A stretch of 64,000 bases of DNA, taken from Acanthaster planci (lineage: Eukaryota > Echinodermata > Asteroidea > Valvatida > Acanthasteridae). The translations under genes were made by a program, and so were the position numbers. The notes under the pieces are model-generated. The model did no database searches. It had not been told where the DNA came from and saw only the letters and a list, made by a program, of their open reading frames with translations. Positions 48,713 through 59,895 of the stretch are shown piece by piece; positions within the stretch are counted from its first letter, which is position 1, and each line of letters begins with the position of its first letter. Location: positions 11,056,979 through 11,120,978 of the forward strand of contig NW_019091362.1 of NCBI RefSeq assembly GCF_001949145.1, read 5' to 3'.

Positions 48713-51700
48713 GTGGTGCCTACGACGTGTTGATGTATCTAACTTTATTGAACAGTGGGTCTAAACATGCATTTAGAAGACAAAACATTATCAAGTTTTG
48801 TTCTTTTCAAGACTCTTTATTACTCTTTATCCACAGTGCTGAAAAGGCTCATTCAATGCAAGTGTCTAGTGATTTTGTGTAAATTCAGTTTGTTTTCCAT
48901 TTAAAAATCAACTTCAAACAGTAATTCAATGATTCTCGGCTGTGTTTAATCGGCGCACAGCTCAGTCACAGCGCCCCCCCCCTCAAATAAAACGTCAGAA
49001 AAGACAACATGCTAAATCAGTCTTGATTACGAATTGCCATATACCGGCGCTGAATGTCGTGACCAGGAAGGTATAGAACTGTACGATGGGTTGAAACCGA
49101 CATGGACGGCACTGGTAGCCTTTCGGCATTTGCCCATATTCAGTTGTTCCACAAGTTTCATTCAGCAGTCTGTATTGGAAATAATGTACTTTGACCCTCA
49201 GAATTATGAGCGTTATCGGATTTTTATCGTCGTCCACTTGATAGTCTTCCATACTAGTGCAAATGCAACCATTGAATGATACGACTGTGTGTTGGTACTC
49301 GCTTTATGTATTGAACGTGCATGATCTTTTGTAAATGGGTTATTTGTTCAAAAGTCGTACTTTACAGACTGAAAAAGAAAAATAACCTTGTGTCAAAAAG
49401 ACCATAATATTTTCCCCCCAAAATTCCATTGTATCTTCAACAGGCAACTATAATGCAAAACCGATGACTGTTCTTTTTAATCTTTGCTGGATAGGATTAA
49501 GTCTCATACTGATGTCACTGAGTGACTGTCAACTACGCTGTCTGTAATGCGTCAACATAATGCCCACGTTTTCTGTTAAAGTGTACATTTTATAGGAATG
49601 GATCAAATGGTGGGACTAAAAATAGTTGGGGTCCGAGCAGGTGACCGAAGGAACCCTCTTTTGAAATAATTATTGTCCTGCTGGGTTTTAGAAAAAGGCC
49701 TGTGGAAACGTCTGAGCAGATACAGAGAGAAATGAATGTCTGAACGTCAACATATCTTGAAGTTATACGTCCCAGTTTTAACCATTGCTTGCCAAACACT
49801 GTTGTTCATTCACCAAAACGCAAATTTGTCAAAAAATAAATCAGTTCTGATGTGTTATCCAACATGTCTAAGTCAATTTGATATTTGGGCCTGATGTGCC
49901 TATCATACAGCTTTTCGTAGTACTCCATTGAACCCCCCACACGTGCTTGGACGACCGTGAGAAAAACTTATTTCGACTGACGGAATAAGTGTAGGTCGAC
50001 GGAACTCCGTGCTCGTATATAGGGTCCCTCCGAGTCTGAAGAACCCTCCAGACTGGTTGGCATACATCAGGGTTTTCCACGGCGTCCACGTTTCGGTGAC
50101 CACTTCCCTGCCTCCCAAGATGGTAGCTTTGGGCGGTGCTAGATGCCTATCTCATGCCAAGATGTCGAGCAGATCACCTAGATTGTCTGCTTCACGGAGG
50201 ACAAGTTCCGGGTCTAGGTTCGGTTACCAAGTTGTACGACTCCTCAAATCTGCCTTTTACGGAGACGAAATAGTTCGATATGTTCCTTGAGATGGCGCGC
50301 ACATACTAGTTCAACCAAACTCTCCAGTATGACATTGTATCAGGACGGGAACACCGGTGGCGAATATAAAACGAAAAAAAAATGCACAGCGTATATATTG
50401 GGGAAAAATGTCGAGGCGGAGGGGCGCATTCCGCCCTCGGCTATGTTATTAGGGTTAAGGAAGGGGTTTGATGCCGTTCTCGGCACACTCGACAAACGCG
50501 ATATAATTGATTGTTAGCGGCAGCCATCGTAAGAGGTGAACTGTGTTGGCGATTTTCAGTACTATCGTTACGCAGGCAACCTGTTGTACACTGTCCTTTT
50601 ATCCCGAGCTTGTTAGAGAATAGCGCGTATATACTGCAGACACGTGTATCTAGAGTGTTCCCGGATATCTCCTGGGCCTGTCGTTGTGCATTATTATAAT
50701 GAGTAGCATTTGATCGTTCCCTGCTCCACATCTTTGGTAAACATTGCAGTGCACTCATTCTGTTATCAGCCCGTGGCAAGGATGAGGGGTATTCTGCACA
50801 TCGTCTTTCCCCATAAATCTAGTGCATCAGGGAGTAACATTTATGGTGTCTGCTATAGTGTTATCACATCAGCATAACTATGCTCACTCTGGAAGATCTT
50901 TAAGTGTTTGAAGCATGAACCCTGGAGGCTCAGGCTTTAATCCCGTGATCTTTAATGCCTTCAGGTTATATTTTGCCAGTATCGCATTCAAGTGATTAAT
51001 AAATTAATAAATCCCAAGATTACTAAATTTCAAACTGAACAACCTCTGTCGTTTTTTATGCTCACGGTGTTTTTTTTTTCACCCCTCCTCCCCCAACATT
51101 GCGCCCCACACCCGCAAAACAAAAAAAATATCATACACGCAGTCAAAATTTCAGAAGACTTCTTGCATGGCGTTTGACATATTGCCATAGTTTCAAACAA
51201 AGCTGAACTGTAGGAAGACATCTTTGTATGTAATATCGGAATAAGTGACAAGCCTGAGGGACTCGCATCTTCACCAAACGCATATATCTAATATCCGAAA
51301 ACTGTTTCTAAGTTGTAGATGCATTGTACAGGTTATCTAGATTCGTTGCGGCTGATTGTGCGATATAAAATTTGACATGTGTAATTATATGCAAGTAGAG
51401 TCATATTGATTTATGCATATTTGAAAAAGTCGCACAAGGAAGTTTGAGTATCACGAACATTTCTTAAAATACTTTTCTTATAATAGACAAAATATCTTTA
51501 ATGGATTCAATATAAAAATTGGAATATGTCAAAGGAGAATGCAAAAGTGCTAAAATTGAGATCTAAGTTGTTTTAACTTAATGTTGACGGAAAAGTAACT
51601 TTTTACAACGGCTACTCGTGGTAGAACACATTGGACATGACGTTCACAACACTGATTTGAGTGAGAAAAGATTAAAAGGAAGACAAGCGAGGAGATGTCC

Positions 51701-51815
51701 TTAAAATCTATGGATGTACAGCTTGACAAAGGCTCTGTCTGCTGGTGCCAACAGCTTCATTTTGGTAGCAGGAGTTTTTAGGAATTAATCATTTCGATTT
51801 GAGCAATCCAGTGTT
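48713..51815. other. Mostly noncoding; isolated coding-like fragments
   Basis: The minus strand 49252-48995 ('NETCGTTEYGQMPKGYQCRP') and 50118-49868 look partly protein-like but have no splice context. The rest is A+T-rich sequence with poly-T/C runs (51060-51130). No gene is established. Confidence 0.4.
49868..50118 (-). pseudogene. Possible coding remnant
   Basis: A minus-strand frame reads 'PDVCQPVWRVLQTRRDPIYE' then 'HGVPSTYTYSVSRNKFFSRS' with protein-like composition and high CpG. Upstream (to about 50290) the reading continues only by changing frame across several stops ('SVKGRFEESYNLVTEPRPGT'). This fits a decayed gene or transposon relic. Family not recognised. Confidence 0.25.
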
Positions 51816-52718
51816 TCATGGTGACGAAGGCTTGATGCGCCTTGAGTGGAGCTTTTCATAATACTCCATGGACGCTTTCACACAAGCCTGAACATCAACG
51901 GGAAGATTCTCGATTACTGGAGGGGGTTCTGGAGACCGGAACATCGTGCTTTGAAGAGCGTCGTCGTAAAAGCCTCCAATTTTGTTGGCATTGACCATGG
52001 CCTTGGATGCAATCCATGTGTCCGCGATGGCTCCTCCAGCTTGCCAAGAGAGCAGACCTGGACTGTATGGAATGTCCATCTTGTGACAGTAAGCCGACAA
52101 GATGTTAGGTGGATCACTGAGGAGGTCATCAATGTCAAGAATAACTGGCTCCTTGTCCAGGTGCCTCTCTACGTACTCCAACAAGTCATATTGCTCCTTG
52201 AATCCACAACCTGCAGGAAACACGCATTCCGGCAGTTCTTGCAAGTTGCCCATGTGTTTTGCGCAGGGTTCACCAAACGTTTTCAGCAGCGACATTCGCC
52301 AAGACAGGAAAACCTTGGCCGGGTGTCGGATCAGAAAGCTGTGCCGGAAACCTTTAGGTAGCATGTGGTATTTAGCATCGAGGTAAAAAGCCATGTCTTT
52401 GCAGAAGAGTATCTTTTTGCATGGGTGATAAGCCTCGAGAAGTTCGTCTCGTATCCAGCCATATGTACAGTCTTTCTCATCGAAACAACGGACGTCCCCA
52501 TCGGCAGAAGTGTGGTCAAGTATTTCCGCCAAGCGTTTCTCTACCGGGGAACTTAAATCCAACTGTGGACTTTTCCTCTCCGGACCCGAATGGAAGGCGC
52601 ACTGGTAAGGCTCGTTTACAACTTGTAGGCCTTCGACAAAGCTGATACACTTCAAAAAGGCTGTGGACACCGTGCGAGGCACGCACCATAAAAACACACG
52701 GTTCAGGTTGTCGGACAT
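51816..52718 (-). CDS. Sulfotransferase-like P-loop protein (300 aa)
   Basis: A single open coding exon of 300 residues. The N-terminal 'FLWCVPRTVSTAFLKCI' (PRxxST at residues 14-19) corresponds to the 5'-phosphosulfate-binding loop of the sulfotransferase fold. 'FLIRHPAKVFLSWRMS' (Arg131, Ser139) corresponds to the 3'-phosphate-binding motif. No signal peptide or membrane segment is seen, so a cytosolic enzyme or NTPase-like protein is inferred. Its substrate cannot be told, and PAPS use is inferred from the fold only. The ATG is the first codon after an acceptor ('gatactttgatag|ATG'). An upstream noncoding exon with donor AAG|GTAAGT at 52858 fits. The C-terminus 'EYYEKLHSRRIKPSSP' ends naturally. 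Similar single-exon proteins occur in expanded families in marine invertebrates (from memory). It lies opposite to, and possibly inside, the plus-strand gene. Confidence 0.85.
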   Translation of the reverse strand: MSDNLNRVFLWCVPRTVSTAFLKCISFVEGLQVVNEPYQCAFHSGPERKSPQLDLSSPVEKRLAEILDHTSADGDVRCFDEKDCTYGWIRDELLEAYHPCKKILFCKDMAFYLDAKYHMLPKGFRHSFLIRHPAKVFLSWRMSLLKTFGEPCAKHMGNLQELPECVFPAGCGFKEQYDLLEYVERHLDKEPVILDIDDLLSDPPNILSAYCHKMDIPYSPGLLSWQAGGAIADTWIASKAMVNANKIGGFYDDALQSTMFRSPEPPPVIENLPVDVQACVKASMEYYEKLHSRRIKPSSP

Positions 52719-52850
52719 CTATCAAAGTATCATAATAAATATTAAACTTTACCTTAATTGTTGAAGGCACTCAGTGTTGAAGTACTGTGTACCGTACATG
52801 TACAATAACGTTGCACTGTAAGCAATGAAGGCAAAGGCCAATACAGGCGC

Positions 52851-52900
52851 TACTTACCTTGTCATATGGGTAAAATCTTTCGGTGTTCTGTTCCAGAGTT
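52851..52900 (-). other. 5' noncoding exon end and splice donor of the sulfotransferase-like gene
   Basis: Minus-strand 'tgacaag|gtaagtagc' is a consensus donor, with exon end at 52858. It lies 139 bases before the acceptor at the start codon. This gives a short 5'UTR intron; the upstream transcription start was not located. Confidence 0.5.
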
Positions 52901-53339
52901 CGGTATGAATTTGTTTGAGGGTTTCAGAGTGGCAAGACTATACCCTATAGGTGTCACACTTTGACTAGTTTAAAGAGAAACGGATGGTACTCGTTGCAGT
53001 GTTTGGGACAACTCAGGACAATTTTGGGAATTCCCCTTCAATTTTAACCTTTGTTCCCGTGGTACTATAGGTACTGTTCGCTTTGATTTACTACGGGAGC
53101 TCAAAAGTGCCAGCCATAATATATTTTTACTGCGAATTAAGGTAACGCAACACTTTTGCGAAAGTAAAGGCCGATTCACACAACAGGTGAATGTCAAAGC
53201 GAATGTTTTCCCAAGATAAAAGTGAAAAAAATGCAGACGCAGAGAGAAAATGTCGTTGAAATAAAGTTTCCCTTAAATACCTTTTCAATGGGCGCTTAAG
53301 CTTGTTGTCTACATTGGCCGTTTATGCGCATGCACACAT

Positions 53340-53465
53340 AATTTATAATCTATTAGTGAAATGGGACCAGTTTCATAGAGCTGCTTAAGCACAAAATTTG
53401 CTTAAGCGGGGAGAACTTTGTTTAGTAAACAAAGGTTACTAGTTCAAACTTTTCATATTGGGTGC
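53340..53465 (+). repeat. Interspersed repeat with 'gctgcttaagcac...tgcttaagc'
   Basis: The stretch 'agtttcatagagctgcttaa' then 'cacaaaatttgcttaagcgg' is a style of dispersed repeat I associate with echinoderm or hemichordate genomes. It contains TGCTTAAGCA-like self-complementary words. It is the main repeat-based hint of a deuterostome host. Confidence 0.45.
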
Positions 53466-53800
53466 GTTACGTACACGATGTGTTCATGCGTCCCACTATC
53501 ACAGACACAAAAAATGGCACCATTAACATAAGACACGGGTGCGATGCATTTGGTCGTACGTATGACCGCCCCGGGAGCGATTTTGACAGATAACGCAACG
53601 CGTGGCGCAAGTGTTGACGCACAAATGGAAAGGCGCCGGAAGGTGGCCTGAATAGAGCACCATAATTTTTTTTTGTCGTCCACGCGCTGCATTCCATCCT
53701 AGGACCCAACGCTGGTTCACCTGTACTTCCGTTCAGTACTGCACGGGGAGTGGTGCACTCCACTTGTGATATTTACACTCAGCTCCAGTTCTCCTTTTAG

Positions 53801-53881
53801 TACCTTGATGCTGGTATTGATGTTGCCACCAACTCTTTTAGGCACATTGAAAACCAATCAAAAGACTGTCAATTTTGTCTT
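53801..53881 (+). CDS. Internal exon 1 of an unrecognised plus-strand gene
   Basis: The acceptor is 'cagttctccttttag' and it reads 'YLDAGIDVATNSFRHIENQS' then 'KDCQFCL'. The donor is either CTT|GTAAAA (53881, phase 0) or TTTT|GTCTTG (53876, phase 1). Only the second matches the phase-1 start of the next exon, giving '...CQFFLADKICVF'. The composition is convincingly protein-like. No family recognised. Confidence 0.5.
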
Positions 53882-54095
53882 GTAAAAAAGCAGTGCACTC
53901 TTCCAGGGCCCCTTTCCCCGGCAGAGTGACTTATTAAACCGGAAACTCTAGTCAGACAGTTGCTAATTTTTTTTTCTTCATTTTGTTGCTGCTGTTGCTG
54001 CTTATCAATTTCATTACACTGTAAGTTTAGCCTGCTTCAAATTCAAGTCATGTGCTTTGGCTTCATAATATGTAATGTTTACTTCTCTATTAAAG

Positions 54096-54158
54096 TTCTT
54101 GCAGACAAAATCTGTGTCTTCAAATTACATGATGGAAGCAAGTCGAGCCAGCTTGAAG
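54096..54158 (+). CDS. Internal exon 2 of the unrecognised plus-strand gene
   Basis: Acceptor 'acttctctattaaag' and donor GAAG|GTTTAG enclose 20 codons reading 'LADKICVFKLHDGSKSSQLE', phase 1 in and phase 1 out. It is reminiscent of a beta-strand of a propeller-type repeat, but that is only an impression. The donor is weaker than consensus. It joins in phase to the next exon with a Gly codon. Confidence 0.5.
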
Positions 54159-54239
54159 GTTTAGGCCTACCTCACCAACATACCAACAACAACCAGAGGC
54201 CTACATGTATCATATCTTGAATTCTTTGAACTGTTTCAG

Positions 54240-54428
54240 GAACCCTACCTGCCTGTGTGCAGTTGGCAGTACATCCACTGCCAGAATCTCTGACGTATGG
54301 TATCCTGGCTCAAAATGCTCTGCCCCCCTGCCCCGGGGGTCACCAATGTTCTCATGCAGAGAGCTCATTTCAATCAAGAACCCTTATCTGTGATCAACGA
54401 GCAACTTAGAGCAAGTCCGAGCATGATA
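54240..54428 (+). CDS. Internal exon 3, interrupted by a 1-base frameshift in a C-run
   Basis: The acceptor is 'tttgaactgtttcag' and the donor is ATGATA|GTAAGT. The first half in phase 1 reads 'TLPACVQLAVHPLPESLTYG' and 'ILAQNALPP'. The second half, one frame over, reads 'APGVTNVLMQRAHFNQEPLS' and 'VINEQLRASPSMI'. Both halves are convincing, and the switch falls at a run of six C (54323-54328). This is either an assembly or sequencing error, or a real inactivating indel. Confidence 0.6.
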
Positions 54429-55084
54429 GTAAGTTTCCTCTTACCAGTTCTTCACAACCATTGTATGCAATGATATCCAAGTCATTTTTCCCCACTGTAC
54501 TAACAAATAGCACCTTTGAGAACTAATAATGCTGCCATGCTTAGTAGCCCAGTTCCAAAAGGCTGACAAGTCCACCTGTCTTGCTCTCAAATCACCTCAG
54601 TCAAACAGTTCATGCTATAGCCTTTAACATTTTATTGAATGCATTCCATATTCACATTTGCTATTTAAAATGTTATTGGATGGCTGATAGCTGGCATTCC
54701 AAGGTGAGCTATTTTGCTCACAAATAAATCGCACATGACATATCTTAAATTACTGTACTTTTATGAGGATGGCGGCTCTTCAGTATCATGCTGTCTATGC
54801 AAGATCTCAAAGTTATTGCCCTTAGCGAATTTGCCCTGAATTGTTCTGTTTGTTTTCAGGGATGCAACTTTTCCTTGGATCAGCTGATTTCCTCATTTTT
54901 CGCTTCCCACTCATACCATTGAAAATTGAAAAAAGAGTACAAAATTTTTTGTCAAAGTTCAAGTTACATGCGTGTTAATTTGTACTTGATTTTTAACCTG
55001 ACCATTTCTTATCACTCAGTAAGTGTCATTGCCTCCACTCTTAGATTAATCCCTGCTGCACGGTTCTGGTTTCTACTCTTCCAG

Positions 55085-55152
55085 GTCATCCGTTCCTTCA
55101 GCCTTCTGTCACAGGCAACAGGAATTTTCATGTCCCAGTGCCTTTCTTGAAG
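55085..55152 (+). CDS. Possible further exon of the same gene
   Basis: Acceptor 'ggtttctactcttccag' is very good and donor TTGAAG|GTAAAA is acceptable. If entered in phase 0, as exon 3 demands, it reads 'VIRSFSLLSQATGIFMSQCL' and then stops, so it could be a last exon. In phase 1 it stays open through 'HPFLQPSVTGNRNFHVPVPF'. The choice cannot be made from the sequence. Confidence 0.35.
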
Positions 55153-58100
55153 GTAAAAAAAACAGTTCCCATGGCAGTTGAGTTGAAATCATTTTTACAA
55201 TTTGAACAGCTTTTATTGAAGGAGTGGCATTTGTTATTGGTGCATGCCCTTCCAGAACTTTTTTCCCATTTGACTAATCTCGTCTACCCGAGTTGTTTTC
55301 CTTCTTGTTTCAATTTTAACATAACAAATCTGGGGATGGGCAAAATCTGTTTTTCCTTTATAATTTGATCTTTGAGTCTACTTACTTCAATAAAAAAAAC
55401 ATGCTCTTTCGCACATCTGAAATTTGCCATCATGAGCCTTGTCTTCATAATACTCTATGCTTAAAAGAATTTTGAGTTCTTTTTTCAAAGCTGGCAGCTA
55501 CATGTAAAGTCAGTTTGAAAACTTTGCTGGGTTTGGTGATGCATTGAGAAATGACACGTCCATGAATTGCACGCTTGAACAAGGACAGCATCTTTTTTAA
55601 CCATTTTTAGATGGGGACATGGGAACCCAATGCACTCAGCTGTGAAGGGAAACTCTGATTTTTTAAAAAGAAAATTGAAGTCTGACAGACTGATTTCTGA
55701 ATAGAAAGTCAACAGATTTTCAATTGCTGACTGTATAAACATTGCATTGCCGGGGTTTTGGGTGACTCGGTTGCTGTCGTACCACTTTTTGTTTTGTTGT
55801 CTGAGTGAAACTAGAATAAATCATTATTTGTACACTTACATTGGCCATGGAGCCACACTTGCAGTTCAACATGGGAACATTGTATTGGGGTTTTGGAGGT
55901 GACTAGGTGCAATGGAGTTTATTCCATTTCTTTTATTGCAAGAGCACGGCGAGAATAAATCCTCTTTTTATGCATGAGCCCATTCCAGGTTCTTCGCCTG
56001 TTTGCCATCTTCTGATTTTGTTTTTATAAAATCTGGCATATAGTCTTGTCAGAGTTGGAAGTGCTGAGGAAGTATCTTTCTGTCTTGTTTTCCAAATCTA
56101 AGGAAGGCTTGATTGACCGGTTGTAGAGTATGAGCTGATGCTACACGTAGAACATATATTTAAGTACATAACCACACGATCAAAGTCCCTGAGCTTGCCT
56201 TGCTAGCAATCATGCAGCTCAAGAGAGATAAGCCTCCTAGTGTGATAGTGGTTATGTGCTACCTGTGTATCTCGGGCAGTCCCATGTTTCCCACCAAAAT
56301 GATACCTTGTGGAATTTGAAAGGTGTTGTAAGGTCAGGTTTAATTACTCTCAGCAATCTATTCATGCCAGTTTTAATAGTTAGGGGATCTTAGTCCTTTC
56401 ATACAAGAGGTGGTACATTTAATTGTTTTTTCTTGTTCTTCTTTTCATTTTTTCACCTTTATAATCAGAGCACAGATAGTTGAAATTCGTTACACAGTAA
56501 ACTTATGTTCCTCAAAGTCTGTTCAGTTGAAACTCCAAAGGCATCATTGCCACCAGAAAAATAGGCTTTTATGTACAGAAAGTCCTCCATAACTCGAAGT
56601 GCCTACTGTGCAACATCTGCTTATTTTTAAGTTTCTGTGATGCCAATCCAAAAGAAACATCTGCAGTTGTTATACTGCCAAGTGATTCTCTTCACACTGT
56701 GTTATCACAACAAAACTTAGGTTTCAAGCAAGCTTGATTATTGCCACCATGGGCCCAGTTTCCAGTGTTGGAGTACTTGCACTAATCACAAGAATACTCA
56801 TCAGCCTACTGTATACTCAATTTCAGTACTCAAAAATTAATTGTACTGGACCCACATACTTGATTCTTGTACTTGGATTTTGGGCATACTCGAAACTTAG
56901 GTACTTGATCCTTGTACTAAAAAACATTCAAGTACTTCACATTTTATTGAAGCATTTTCGGGCAGTGGGTGAGCAAAGATTGCATTACTCAACCTTGAAT
57001 GCAAGGCAAGGTGACACAGCAGTTTTACTCTGTAGTCTGTATACTCTCTAAATCAAAAGAGGGAAAACTTAGTCTTTTCAAGTGAAAATCCACTCCCACA
57101 GTTGGAAACTAGGGACTAGACGTTTTACAGTGAAATTTCTTCCATCGAAAAGATCGAGTTTTCACTCAAGCTCCTACTGAAGTGATCATTTTGTAAAGAG
57201 TATTTTAATCTAAATTGAGAGTGATTTTCACTCTAAATCGTCTTGTGCCTAATTTCACTCTTTCGGATTTAGAGAGTAATATGTACATAATGCTTTACCA
57301 TAGCATGGGTAAGGATCACTTTTCTACTTGTCAGATTCTGCCTTCACAGCGTTTACCGTAGTAAATTGTAGTGCTGATATGAGCCGAGCTAAGCTTGTGC
57401 TCCATGAGTGTCGTGTCATTTCCACGGTCCATGTGCACAAATAAAAGTTGAAAGTGTTAACTACTCTGTAAAGATGATTATGTCATGGTGTGTTTGTTCA
57501 AGTAATATACACGTATATCTACTTGTAGATGTATTTAATTTGTTTGTTTACCTTCTTGGTGTATTTATCTTCTTGGTATTGTACTGGGAGTCAGGCTTTT
57601 ACTTCAGTATTTGGATTCAGCCCATTTGCTGGTCTTGAATGTACTCACACATTGTACTCCGTGTTTTGTTCTCGGATTCCTCTCCAGTGCACTTGTACTC
57701 GGCCTGCAACTTGGGCCCTAAAGTACTCGGATTACTCTGTACATATACTTGGATTTGAGGACTTGACTCCAGAACTGTCACACAAAGTTTGCTGTTTAAC
57801 TTGTGTGTTATTTATAGAACAAAATCTTTTTTTTCATGAACACGATAACATTTCAGTAACTGGTGATTTTTATGAGTGGTGCACCATGAATAGAAGATAA
57901 CTAACCACAGAAATGTTTCCAATAGCCATCGTGGAGTGAGTTGTAATGTATACTCTGTAGGTGTGTATATGGGTAGGCCCCCTATAACTATGATGACTCC
58001 ATAAAACAAGGAATTTTTGTTCGCTTGAAATCCACGTACCTCATATCGTAGTTTTGGGATTTTTTGTGTTTTCCCATTCCCCTGCAGTTTTGAGTTACTC

Positions 58101-58520
58101 GGGTATTTATGCCCGTTATTTGACCTGGATATGTGCTCAACACTAAATTTTTAATTTAACCATTGTCACTGACTTGACAAGTGAATTTGTCTTTTGTTAA
58201 ATAGGGTTAGACTTGGCAAATGACACTCATAGTGGTGTTCAACTGCATGCATCATGCCATGTGACTTGCTTCAGTACTTCCTGTTGCTTTTCTTCAGCTG
58301 TTGAAATTTATTTTCAATTAATGTCATATGTTGGCAGTGCCCTCGCCATACATCCTGGATTCTCAACTGATGTTTTAAACACACAAACCATGCCATGCAC
58401 ACAAACCATTGTGCATGTGGTGTGCCACACGAAAAGAGGGATACGTGCTGCCTGTCCACTATTTCTGCATAGTGGCCACACAACATAGGCCCATGCACTG
58501 ACGCGACATCACACTTTGTC
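55153..58520. other. No established gene; low-complexity repeats
   Basis: A+T-rich sequence. Two patches (56760-56960 and 57580-57790) are rich in GTACTCGG/GTACTTGG words. One plus-strand stretch after 'gttgcttttcttcag' (58301 on) reads 'VEIYFQLMSYVGSALAIHPG' but lacks a clear donor. Confidence 0.45.
56760..57790 (+). repeat. Two patches of degenerate GTACTYGG words
   Basis: Variants such as 'gtactcggattac', 'gtacttggattt' and 'gtactcggcc' recur every 10-20 bases in two clusters, separated by about 600 bp of ordinary sequence. They probably derive from an old tandem array. Confidence 0.45.
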
Positions 58521-58702
58521 TTACATGTGCACATTTCCTTGGAGCCAGTCAGGGTCCACAGTCCACTTGTAGAGTGATATCATCAGTGCAGAGAGCTCCT
58601 CAGGCAATACGTCAATCCATGACAACATTTCTGTCTGCATATTGACCAGGGAGCATGAGACCTGCCTGCTCTGTAGCTTGCTCAAATCAAACAAATAAAA
58701 GC
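58521..58702 (-). CDS. Probable terminal exon of an unrecognised minus-strand gene
   Basis: From the acceptor 'catggtgtaacag' it gives 59 open codons: 'FYLFDLSKLQSRQVSCSLVN', 'MQTEMLSWIDVLPEELSALM', 'ISLYKWTVDPDWLQGNVHM', then TAA. The composition strongly resembles real protein (amphipathic helix with Trp and Leu). There is no initiating Met in a good context and no upstream exon was found, and the acceptor's pyrimidine tract is poor. It could be a transposon or host C-terminus. Family not recognised. Confidence 0.4.
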
Positions 58703-59039
58703 CTGTTACACCATGTGTATCGTGGACTTTAGAAAAGAGTATGATACCTTACAGAAAAGGGATTTGTTACTTTTGTACTTGATTTAACCTTCTTAAGATG
58801 GGGGAGGATGAATTCTTTGCTAATCCGACTCAAGAATAATCCTGTTTAGAAGATGCATCTTTTGCATGATTGGTAAACAATTTACACTGTACTTGAAGCA
58901 ATTTTGGACAATGCACCCTGCATTTTTGGGGGTGTTTTACTTGTGTTTACAGTGCAGAGACATTCTTTGTTTATGTTACGGTATTGCTACAGCGCTGCTC
59001 TTGTGCTGATTGAGCTACTGTTATCAAGTGAGCTCCACT

Positions 59040-59190
59040 AGTTGCCATTGTTGTAGTCATGATCTGATGACTGAAGCACCCGAGCACAGAATAAAGACAC
59101 AGTCATAGTTCTATTACCCTCTGTGTCTGGAAGCGATCCTTTTACGCTGCAAACAAGAATACATAATATCGTGTCAGAAGCGTAGATTCT
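59040..59190 (+). repeat. Possible LTR end with primer-binding-site-like sequence
   Basis: AATAAAG at about 59090 is followed by 'ctctgtgtctggaagcg' and then 'cgtgtcagaagcgtag'. This resembles the tGTCAGAAGYG sequence just inside the 5' LTR of Gypsy-type elements. The LTR start and body were not found, so it may be a solo or chance match. Confidence 0.25.
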
Positions 59191-59306
59191 TTCTTGTAGT
59201 GATTTTGAGCTCTCCCATGGTGACTTTTCATCGAACTCGCCATACCTGCAGGGCTGTTGTCCAGCACTGTTGCCTGTATGTGTACACGATATGTACGTGA
59301 TGAACT

Positions 59307-59503
59307 GTGTGGACAATATACTGTACATGAACTGCATGGAGCCAGACTTACATGATATGCAAAGCAAGTGGAATTGAATGACTCTAAACACGTGTTCATG
59401 TACAGTATATTGTGTGGACAATATACTGTACATGAACCGCATGGAGCCAGACTTACATGATATGCAAAGCATGTGGAATCGAATGACTCTAAACACGTGT
59501 TTG
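59307..59503 (+). repeat. 105-bp tandem direct duplication
   Basis: 'gtgtggacaatatactgtac' to 'gactctaaacacgtgtt' is present twice in direct order. The copies start at 59307 and 59412 and differ by a few substitutions. The unit boundaries coincide with inverted words (acagtatatt/aatatactgt), which may have promoted the duplication. Confidence 0.9.
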
Positions 59504-59895
59504 CGTTCAGACCACCGTGACTGCACTGGGACCGTAATAATATCCCCCCTTTTACCGATTTATGGTAAAAGGTTTTATTCTCAGGGAAGGGGTTTTTGAT
59601 CAGAACCTGTGCAGTTGTTGAGTGATCGAGTGGTCAAGGAGACACTGTTTCCGTAATTCTTGGTGGAGGAATGCCAAGGCAGAATCATCATCATAAATCT
59701 TTTTAATAGCTCAGCCATGTAGGGCCCCTTGGACTCTAAAAGTACATGGTCACTTGGTAACGGCCAACCAAGAACTAAACAGAGGAGAATTTTTCTGCAA
59801 CAAATTTTAAAAAAAATTTGTCGAAGCTCAACCTAACGCTACCGACTGCTACGTAGTTTTGACACCATGAATCGCGGAAGTTTGCAGCACACCCG

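Noticed and set aside
47910-48733. Long open frames over the gap
   Set aside because: They consist of N-derived unknown residues.
58213-58488. Plus-strand frame with AVEIYFQLMSYVG after a good-looking acceptor
   Set aside because: No donor or downstream exon; the second half is Cys/His/Thr repeat-like. It is left only as a note.
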